Below the pieces are notes generated by a model, which ran no database searches, was not told the DNA's origin, and worked only from the letters and a program-made list of their open reading frames with translations. Source: Thermoplasmatales archaeon SW_10_69_26 (lineage in GTDB: Archaea > Thermoplasmatota > SW-10-69-26). From it: a stretch of 64,000 bases of DNA. Every line of letters starts with the position of its first letter. The first letter of the stretch is position 1. The translations under genes were made by a program, and so were the position numbers. The DNA is taken from assembly GCA_003009755.1 (NCBI GenBank), contig PXUB01000030.1:36638-100637 (forward strand), read 5' to 3'. Of the stretch, positions 7,928 to 14,364 are shown piece by piece.

Positions 7928-9885
7928 GAGGCGTCGGCGACGGTCACGTCGTCGACGAACCAGCCCTCGTAGTCGTTGGCCTGGCTATCCCGGGAGTCGA
8001 ACACGAACCGCAGCTCGAGCGACGCGTCGGCGGGGAGGTCGTAGCTGGCCGACGTCCAGTTCGGCTGGTTGTCGTCGAGGCTGGTCCACTCGGCGATCGT
8101 CGTCCAGTCGTCGCCGGTGCGCTGCTCGACGCGCATGTGGTCGTAGCCGGAGCAGCTGATCAGACCGCAGCTCGTCGACTCCGTCTCCCACCGGTGCTCG
8201 AACGCGAGTTGGGGGCTTCGGGCGTCCGAGGTGTCGACCGAGAACGTGGCCGTGCCGTTCGTCTGGTCGCCGGTATCGTAGGTGCAGGTGTCGTCCTGGG
8301 TGTAGGCCAGGTGGTTGGGGCTGCTGTCGGCCGCGTGGCAGGCGTCCGTCACGTGCCACAGGCCGGAGAGGGCGAAGCTCTGCGCCGCGCCGTCGTCGAA
8401 GGTCTCCTCGAGGATCGCCCCCGACGTGGACCCGCTCACGGTGACGTCCGTCGTGGCGTCGTCCTGGGTGCCCTCGTCGTCGGTCACGGTCAGCGTCACC
8501 GTGTAGGTGCCCTCGGCCTCGTAGCTGTGGTCGACGACCTCGCCGGTCGCCGTGGTGCCGTCGCCCAGATCCCAGTCGTAGCTCGTGAGGTTCCCGTCTG
8601 CGTCGGTCGCGTTGCTGGCGTCGAAGGTGCAGTTCAGCTCGGTGCAGTCGGCGGTGAACGAGGCCTGCGGAGGCTCGTTCGTGTCCCCACCGACGGCGTC
8701 GAGCAGCGCGGCCGCGTCGACCTCGCCGTGGCCGAACTCGTTGTCGTGGCCGGCATCGCCGAGATCGCGCGCGGTGGTGTTCATCGCATCGCGCAGCTCG
8801 GTGTTCGTCAAGGACGGGTCGACGCTGAGCGCGAGCCCGGCGGCCCCGCTGACGTGGGGCGTGCTCATGCTCGTGCCGTCGAGCTGCGTGTAGCCGCCGT
8901 CGTTGTACGTCGACAGGATGTCGTCACCGGGAGCGGCGAGCTCGGCCTCGGGGCCCTGGCTGGAGAAGCTGCACTGCTGGCGGTCCGAGTCCGTGCAGGT
9001 CACGGCTACGACGCGCTCGCGGGCGGCCGGGTAGCCCACGCAGTCGCTGCATTGGCCGTCGTTGCCGGCCGCGGCGACGAGCAGGACGCCGCGCTCCCAG
9101 GCGTAGTCGACGGCCTGGCCGATCGTCGAGCTCGCCGAGCTCGAGCCCAGGCTCATCGAGATCACGTCGGCGCCGTTGTCGGTGCTCCAGGTGATCGCGT
9201 CCGCGATGTCCGAGGAGCTGCCGGTGCACTGCACGACCAGCGAGTCCGACAGCGCCTTCGCGACGAACAGGTTCACGCCGTCGGCGGTGCCGGCCACGCC
9301 GATGCCGTTGTCGGTGTTCGCCGACACGGTGCCGGCCACGTGGGTGCCGTGCCCGCAGCGGTCGTCGGCCGTGCCGTCGTCGCCGACGAAATCGCGCTGC
9401 TCGGCGACCGTGTTCTGCAGGTCCTCGTGGTCCTGGTCGATCCCGGTGTCGATCACGCTCACGTTGACGTCCGCGGATCCCAGCGTCGTGTCCCAGGCGG
9501 TGGGCGTCTGGATCTGCGGGAAGCCGTACTGCTCGTCGTAGCGTGGATCGTCGGGGGTGAACAGGGTGACGTAGGCGGTCGGATCCTCGCGCTCCACGTA
9601 CTCGACGTTGTCGCGATGGCGATCCTCGAGGTGGAAGCTGGCCGGGTCCTCGAGCTCGACGACGGCGAACCCGATCGCGTCGTTGACGTCGAGCACGGTG
9701 TGGCCTCGCCATTCGTCGTCGTCGACGTCGGCCGCGGCCAGATCCGCGAAACCGACGATCCACCGGTCGCCGGCGGCGACGGGAGGACCTGCCGGGTCGG
9801 GTCCGGTGGCGGCGAGGCTGGCCGTCGGTACGAGCAACACGAGGGCGACGAGGAGAGCGGCGCGTTGGCTGGACAAGGCGGCCAC
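7924..9885 (-). CDS. Secreted subtilisin-like (S8) protease with PKD and MAM-like domains
   Basis: 653 residues from a GTG at 9885, chosen because a signal peptide begins immediately (AALLVALVLLVPTASLA) and a TATA-like TTCAAAT sits about 25 bases upstream; the longer frame to 10044 adds a non-signal leader. An I9-type propeptide spans about 35-110. The catalytic triad is clear: Asp146 in SVIDTG, His179 in GHGTHVAG and Ser339 in GTSMSTPHVSG, with the oxyanion Asn in AAAGND (about 275). A PKD domain (about 410-490) and a C-terminal jelly-roll domain like those of MAM or immune-inhibitor-A proteins (about 500-653) follow. Cys pairs in the catalytic domain suggest disulfides. It probably processes extracellular or surface proteins. 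Confidence 0.93.
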   Translation of the reverse strand: MAALSSQRAALLVALVLLVPTASLAATGPDPAGPPVAAGDRWIVGFADLAAADVDDDEWRGHTVLDVNDAIGFAVVELEDPASFHLEDRHRDNVEYVEREDPTAYVTLFTPDDPRYDEQYGFPQIQTPTAWDTTLGSADVNVSVIDTGIDQDHEDLQNTVAEQRDFVGDDGTADDRCGHGTHVAGTVSANTDNGIGVAGTADGVNLFVAKALSDSLVVQCTGSSSDIADAITWSTDNGADVISMSLGSSSASSTIGQAVDYAWERGVLLVAAAGNDGQCSDCVGYPAARERVVAVTCTDSDRQQCSFSSQGPEAELAAPGDDILSTYNDGGYTQLDGTSMSTPHVSGAAGLALSVDPSLTNTELRDAMNTTARDLGDAGHDNEFGHGEVDAAALLDAVGGDTNEPPQASFTADCTELNCTFDASNATDADGNLTSYDWDLGDGTTATGEVVDHSYEAEGTYTVTLTVTDDEGTQDDATTDVTVSGSTSGAILEETFDDGAAQSFALSGLWHVTDACHAADSSPNHLAYTQDDTCTYDTGDQTNGTATFSVDTSDARSPQLAFEHRWETESTSCGLISCSGYDHMRVEQRTGDDWTTIAEWTSLDDNQPNWTSASYDLPADASLELRFVFDSRDSQANDYEGWFVDDVTVADAS

Positions 9886-10106
9886 GCGTGCAATGACGCC
9901 CCGTGATTTGAAGCCTCGTCCGTTCGACGGACGGTCGCAGCAGCGGTCAGAGTCGCAGGTTATCGGCGTGAGGGGGTCGGCCCTAGTGGGGGCGAGCTGA
10001 ACCGTGGGGCTCCTTGCCTCCCGAGAGTCAACCCTCCTGGCCATCCTGGGAACAACGTATTCATGGGTGGAGCCTATGAATCAACGCCCTGCGAGGCCGA
10101 TGAAGC

Positions 10107-11003
10107 ATGGCCAACTTCCGTATCCTTAGGGAGCGCCTACGGATTGACCATACTGGCCCCCGAGAACGGTCGTTGCAAATTCAGTATGAAATCCAGAACA
10201 CTAGTGACGAACACGAAGAGGAAGTTTTCCTCATTCTTGATGAGTATCTGCCAGGGTTGCAGGTGACGACGGGTTCCGGGAAGGAGCTAGCATATCTCCC
10301 GGATGAAATGGTCGAGGATCGTGTCGGCGATCAAGAGGAATTTATTCGAGATGCCGTGGGCGAGGACATCTTCGAAGAGGGGGATTTCGAAGATGCGAGA
10401 ATCCTGCTAGTCGAGCTTGAGGATCCTCTCCCTCCAAACGAAGTCTTTGTCTTGAAACTCAACCACTTGGATGCCGTATCACCGCCTCAGGGCAGAGGAT
10501 TGATTCGACAACCGCGATTTGAAGTGAGCGAAGCAAAGGGTCACGAAGGCCACGATACTTTCATCGAAATCCGGGGGCCGGATAGGAGTTTGATTTCTCC
10601 AGATCAGGAACAAGGCGACCCTGATTTCACTGCCCTAGATGGCTACCTACAAGCAAAGGCAGAAGGAGGGGCGGGGTTGGTCAGCTTCCAATACGAGGTT
10701 CGACCAAGGGCTGCAGAGAAGGTTTTGGTCCGTTCTTTCTTCTTGGCTCTGACTCTGTTGCCTGTTATCGTTCTTACCGCTGCCGGGGTCTTCCAGGGCG
10801 GCCCCTGGAAATTCACTCTCCTGGGGGAGCAGATGGGGATTTTCTCCCCTCAGCAACGGTTGAGGGAGACATTGGGTGCAGTTGGCTTGACCGGAACCAT
10901 TGCGCTGATGGGGTTGACTCGGCCCCGTTGGGTCCAGCGGCTATACTTCCTCCTGCCGCTTGTCCTTTATCTAGCGCTCATCCTCTGGCGGTTTTCCCCA
11001 TGA
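10107..11003 (+). CDS. Unknown membrane protein in a low-GC patch
   Basis: 298 residues. The first ~200 are soluble, acidic and strand-rich, with no recognised domain. Three hydrophobic helices follow (about 209-230, 250-270 and 275-294). Base composition is visibly lower in GC (near half) than the surrounding ~70%, and codon third positions use A and T freely, so the gene looks recently acquired. It lies between the subtilase and an IS element, close to a tRNA gene. Possible roles such as a phage- or plasmid-related membrane effector cannot be tested from sequence alone. Confidence 0.75.
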   Translation: MANFRILRERLRIDHTGPRERSLQIQYEIQNTSDEHEEEVFLILDEYLPGLQVTTGSGKELAYLPDEMVEDRVGDQEEFIRDAVGEDIFEEGDFEDARILLVELEDPLPPNEVFVLKLNHLDAVSPPQGRGLIRQPRFEVSEAKGHEGHDTFIEIRGPDRSLISPDQEQGDPDFTALDGYLQAKAEGGAGLVSFQYEVRPRAAEKVLVRSFFLALTLLPVIVLTAAGVFQGGPWKFTLLGEQMGIFSPQQRLRETLGAVGLTGTIALMGLTRPRWVQRLYFLLPLVLYLALILWRFSP

Positions 11004-11154
11004 GTAAGGTTTATGTTTCAAGCTCCCCCATCTAGTGCCTGTGTCTGGAAGTGACGACCGGGAAAAGGCGCTGGAATCCACGGTAGTTCTCCGGACGCCC
11101 AAGACGCAGGAGCAGGCAGATTAACCGTCAAGCCTGATTTCTTGGCGGTAACGA

Positions 11155-11163
11155 TTCGACGTT
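11155..11163 (+). repeat. Left target-site duplication of the IS element
   Basis: TTCGACGTT directly outside the left inverted end; the same nine bases occur at 12208-12216 directly outside the right end. IS1595-family elements usually make 8-base duplications; one base here may belong to the terminal repeat. Confidence 0.8.
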
Positions 11164-12207
11164 AGTGCTTCTCGGGGTGTCTCAGTAACCCCCTCTACGC
11201 CGCTGCCCCCAACTGCCCCGATCGTTTGAGCCGCTCGTTCGGCCGCGGCAGCATCTCCACAATGCCTCGCAACGCTTTGTTGAGGGCCCGCCCGAGGAAC
11301 GGGCGGTGGTTGAAGCGGAATGTGAACGCGTCCAAGTACGGCTGCACGTTCCAGTCCTCCACGTAGGCGTGCACCCTATACAGCACGCGTTTGAGGTTGC
11401 TGAACACCGTGTGACTCCACGGCAGCACATCGTGCATCTGCTCGCCCTCCTCGCGATCGGGCTGGCGAACCTCGCGCTCGTAGGCCGCAAGCCCGTTGTA
11501 GCCGTCCCCGTTGTCCGTCCACTAACATCGAGCCTTCCTGCACGCGGACTCGCACGGTGGGGGCCAGGTTCTCGCCGCCGGCGCCGGGCACGCATTGCAG
11601 GTGCAGGTTGCCGGCTTCCTCGTCCTTGTTGTCGACGAGGGCGACCACGCACTGCTTGCTGGTGCCCCGGCCTGAGGAATCGTCCGGGCGCTTGCCGCCC
11701 ACGTAGGTTTCATCGGCTTCCCCCACGCCGTCTAACGATCGCTGCTGGGCGCGTCTCAGGATGCGGTAGATCTTCTGGCGGATGTTGTGCGCGGTCTCCG
11801 CGTGCACGCCCAACGTGCGGGCGAGCTCGGGCTCCGTGATGCCCTTCTTGGTTTTGATGACGTGGTAGATGGCCAGGAACCAGGTCTGTAGGTCGAGTTT
11901 GGTGTCCTGGAGGATCGTGCCCGCGGTCACGCTGGTTTGCTTGCGGCACGCGTAGCACTCGAACACGTGGCGGGTCTGGATGAGGCCCCAGGGCTCGTCC
12001 TCGCCGCAATCCGGGCACGTGAAGCCGTCCTTGCCCCAGCGGTGCTCGCGGAGGTATTGCCAGCAGTCCTCCTCGGTGGGGTGTGTGTTGACGAATTCGG
12101 TCAGGCTGGGCAACGCGTCATCGGTCATGCTCCCGAAGATGGGCGATGGAGGGGTGTGGGTTCAGTCCGGGGTGGCTCGGTACCACTGACACAGGCCGAG
12201 AAGCACT
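11164..12207 (-). mobile_element. IS1595-family insertion sequence (about 1044 bases)
   Basis: Both ends are visible. Inward-reading AGTGCTTCTCGG occurs exactly at 11164-11175 and, inverted, at 12196-12207. Each is followed by imperfect TGT-TCAGT-ACC extensions, giving terminal inverted repeats of about 27-29 bases. The flanks carry a matching nine-base direct repeat (11155-11163 and 12208-12216). Inside is one transposase gene on the minus strand, interrupted by a frameshift. The insertion target on the right is part of a small palindrome (TTCGACG...CGTCGAA at 12208-12227). The intact duplication suggests a fairly recent insertion. Confidence 0.9.
11195..12128 (-). pseudogene. IS1595-family transposase, frameshifted
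   Basis: The N-terminal part (from ATG 12128) has the zinc-ribbon of ISXO2-like transposases (CPDCGEDEP ... CYACRKQTSV), a helix-turn-helix-like region (ITEPELARTLGVHAETA) and the first catalytic Asp region (GEADETYVGGK). After EGSMLV the frame is lost near 11519. Skipping one base resumes the product as TDNGDGYNGL (second catalytic Asp), then WSHTVFSNLKR and FTFRFNHRP, and it ends at 11195. The full product would be about 310 residues. IS1595 elements normally use a single ORF, so this is either an inactive copy or a base-call error rather than programmed frameshifting. Confidence 0.85.
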
Positions 12208-12216
12208 TTCGACGTT
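12208..12216 (+). repeat. Right target-site duplication of the IS element
   Basis: TTCGACGTT, identical to 11155-11163, immediately outside the right terminal repeat. It is also the left arm of a palindrome whose right arm CGTCGAA ends at 12227. Confidence 0.8.
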
Positions 12217-12285
12217 TTACCGTCGAAGGTTTGCTCGGGAGACCTTGAATGCGATTAGCCACGCCGCGCCGCCTCACATCAAACT

Positions 12286-12308
12286 CTTATACGCCTCCCC
12301 CATATATC
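12286..12308 (+). promoter_or_regulatory. TATA-like boxes upstream of tRNA-Gly
   Basis: Two candidates: CTTATA at 12286-12291 and CATATATC at 12301-12308. The second is centred about 23 bases before the mature 5' end; the first would give a short 5' leader. Both fit archaeal TBP sites. Confidence 0.5.
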
Positions 12309-12327
12309 TGGCCTGCGCGGAAGCGTT

Positions 12328-12400
12328 GCGGGTGTAGTATAGTCTGGTAGTACACGGCCTTGCCATGGCCGTTGCGCGTGTTCAAATCACGCCACCCGCA
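12328..12400 (+). tRNA. tRNA-Gly (anticodon GCC)
   Basis: A 73-base cloverleaf. Acceptor GCGGGTG pairs with CACCCGC and the discriminator is A. The D arm is GTAT/GTAC with a GG-containing loop. The anticodon stem CGGCC/GGCCG encloses TTGCCAT, anticodon GCC. The variable loop is four bases, and the T stem GCGTG/CACGC encloses TTCAAAT. CCA is not encoded and no intron is present. It sits just downstream of the IS element and the low-GC gene, a typical integration neighbourhood. Confidence 0.95.
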
Positions 12401-12413
12401 TCCTCTCTCGCGT
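12391..12413 (+). repeat. Direct repeat at the tRNA-Gly 3' end (possible att site, copy 1)
   Basis: Twenty-three bases covering the last ten bases of tRNA-Gly and 13 beyond it (GCCACCCGCA then TCCTCTCTCGCGT) recur exactly at 12669-12691. An imperfect continuation (GATTCCTC versus GAGTCCTC) follows each copy. Repeats of a tRNA 3' end are the usual mark of integrase-mediated insertion, but the 255 bases between copies hold no integrase. Confidence 0.6.
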
Positions 12414-13026
12414 TGATTCCTCAGGGACTCCCATCGCCAGGCTCGGCTGAGGGGCCGCTGGCGGTGTCGCGCTGCATCGGAATCCCTCCGAGGGAGCGTC
12501 ACGTGCGGGTGGCGTGAGCGGACGGCCGGCCGCAGCCACCGCCGAGGGCGTGCGAATCGAGAGCATCCGTAGCCGACGCGACCGTGCGGCTCGATGCTCT
12601 CGAGTGGCCAGATCTGCGATCTGGTCGAATCTCAGGGCCGACGGCGGAAATCGCCCGTCGGTCCTGAAGCCACCCGCATCCTCTCTCGCGTCGAGTCCTC
12701 GGTTCGCACGGCCTTCGGCCGTGCTCTCGTGAGGGGGGTGTGCTCTGCGTGTGAAGAGGAGGCGGGGGGCCGGGGGAGACGCCACCGGCCCCCGTCGAGG
12801 CGCCGACGGGCACAGCTGGGAGGCAAGGTCCGTCGCGGTCGTAGGCGGGTCAGCGGTAGGGAGTCGCACTGCCCTCCGACGCCAAATCGTGACAACTAGT
12901 GTCACAGTATCAAGGTTGCGGTTCGGTCGCCTCGGGCGAGGTGCGTCGACCCGGCCCGCGGGGGCTGTGGGCCGACACGGAACGACTTAACTCCCGAGGC
13001 CCGTTCCCTGCCGCACGAGGGTCACG
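12401..13026 (+). other. Gene-free stretch with repeats and hairpins
   Basis: No convincing gene is visible on either strand; open frames here are Arg- and Pro-rich and unlike the neighbours. It contains the second att-like repeat (12669-12691) and a partial inverted copy of the tRNA 3' end around 12500-12515 (GCGGGTGGCGTGA). There is also an 11-base inverted repeat (12557-12567 with 12593-12603) and a perfect 7-base hairpin with a three-base loop (12608-12624). A TATA-like ACTTAACT at 12985-12992 probably serves the aminotransferase gene at 13027. Confidence 0.6.
12669..12691 (+). repeat. Direct repeat of the tRNA-Gly 3' end (copy 2)
   Basis: Exact 23-base copy of 12391-12413, 278 bases downstream. 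It does not continue into the T arm, as expected for the distal half of an att pair rather than a tRNA pseudogene. Confidence 0.6.
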
Positions 13027-14352
13027 ATGGCTGAGCCGAAGATCACGGTCGAGCCCCCGGGACCGGAAGCCAGGAAGGTGCTCGAGCGCGACGACGACGC
13101 GATCATCACGAACACGCGCACCACGCCCGTCGTCGCCGAGAGCGCCGACGGCTGGCTCGTCGAGGACGTCGACGGCAACCGCTTCCTCGACTTCTCCAGC
13201 GGGATCGCCGTCGTCAACACCGGCCACTGCCACCCCGGCGTGGTCGACGCCGTGCAGGACCAGGCCGAGGACCTGATGCACTTCGCCGGCACCGACTTCT
13301 ACTACGACGCCCAGGTCAGCTACGCCGAGCGTCTGACCGAGCTCGCCCCCGTGCCCGACGGCAAGGTCTTCTACACCAACTCCGGGACCGAGGGCACCGA
13401 GGCCTCGATGAAGCTGGCCCGCCACAACACCGGCCGGCCCGGCTTCCTGGCCTTCCGGCAATGCTTCCACGGTCGCACGTTCGGCTCGCTGAGCCTGACG
13501 GCGAGCAAGGCCGAGCAGCGCCGCGGCTTCCAGCCGTTGCTGGCCGGCGTCTTCCACGTGCCCTTCCCGAACCCCTACCGCAACCCCTGGGACATCGACG
13601 GCTACGCAGAGCCCGACGAGCTCACCAACCGCGTCCTCGACCGCGTCGAGGAGCTGTTCGAGGGCCTGGCTCCGCCCGAGGACATCGCCGCCTTCTTCGC
13701 CGAACCGATCCAGGGCGAAGGCGGCTACGTCATGCCGCCGGAGGGCTTCTTCGGCCGGCTCGCGTCCCTGCTCGACGAGCACGGGATCTTGCTCGGCATC
13801 GACGAGGTGCAGACCGGCTTCGGCCGCACCGGCGAGCTGTTCGCCGCCGACCTCTTCGACGTCGAACCCGACCTCATCTGGCTGGCCAAGGGCATCGCCT
13901 CCGGCCTGCCGATGGGCGCCGTCGTCGCCCGCGAGGAGCTGGACTTCCCCTACAAGGGCGCCCACTCCAACACCTACGGCGGCAACCTCGTCGCCCTCTC
14001 GGCCGCCGAGGCCACCCTCGACGCCATCGAGGACGAGGACATGCTCGCCAACACCCGCGAGGTCGGCGACCACATGCGCGAGCGCCTCGAGGAGATCCAG
14101 GCCAAACACGAACCCATCGGCGACGTCCGCGGCGTCGGCCTCATGCAGGCCATCGACCTCGTCCAGGACCACGAGACGAGGGAACCGGCCAACCAGCTGC
14201 AAGGCAAGGTCGTGCAGGGCATGTTCAAGCGCGGCGTGCTCGTGCTACCCTGCGGGTCCAGCTCGATCCGGTTCATCCCACCCCTGAACGTCGACCGGTC
14301 CTCGGTGGACGCGGCCGTCGAGGTGCTTGAGGAAACCTTGAAGGCGGTGTGA
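13027..14352 (+). CDS. Class III PLP-dependent aminotransferase
   Basis: 441 residues, the usual length for acetylornithine/4-aminobutyrate aminotransferases. Visible motifs: FSSGIAVVNTGHCHP near the N-terminus, the phosphate-binding NSGTEGTEASMKLAR, FHGRTFGSLSLT, EPIQGEGGY, DEVQTGFGRTG with the PLP-binding Asp, and the Schiff-base lysine in WLAKGIASGLPMGA (about K288). The sequence looks closest to the archaeal subgroup that includes broad-specificity 4-aminobutyrate or leucine/alanine-type aminotransferases and racemases of Thermococcales. The exact substrate is not decidable here. The start codon sits about 39 bases after a TATA-like box. The surface-protein gene begins 12 bases downstream, so the two may be co-transcribed. 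Confidence 0.9.
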   Translation: MAEPKITVEPPGPEARKVLERDDDAIITNTRTTPVVAESADGWLVEDVDGNRFLDFSSGIAVVNTGHCHPGVVDAVQDQAEDLMHFAGTDFYYDAQVSYAERLTELAPVPDGKVFYTNSGTEGTEASMKLARHNTGRPGFLAFRQCFHGRTFGSLSLTASKAEQRRGFQPLLAGVFHVPFPNPYRNPWDIDGYAEPDELTNRVLDRVEELFEGLAPPEDIAAFFAEPIQGEGGYVMPPEGFFGRLASLLDEHGILLGIDEVQTGFGRTGELFAADLFDVEPDLIWLAKGIASGLPMGAVVAREELDFPYKGAHSNTYGGNLVALSAAEATLDAIEDEDMLANTREVGDHMRERLEEIQAKHEPIGDVRGVGLMQAIDLVQDHETREPANQLQGKVVQGMFKRGVLVLPCGSSSIRFIPPLNVDRSSVDAAVEVLEETLKAV

Positions 14353-14364
14353 GGTCCCCCACCC

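Noticed and set aside
11376-11530. Programmed frameshifting in the IS transposase
   Set aside because: IS1595 elements use a single ORF, and no slippery run or stimulatory structure is evident at the break.
9885-12400. A defined genomic island bounded by the tRNA-Gly repeats
   Set aside because: The 23-base repeats lie downstream of the tRNA, whereas the low-GC gene and IS lie upstream, so the repeats do not bound that patch.
12387-12905. Overlapping open frames on both strands downstream of tRNA-Gly
   Set aside because: Arg/Pro/Ser-rich, no family, no codon bias like the neighbours, and they overlap the att-like repeat and hairpins; long open frames are expected by chance at this GC content.
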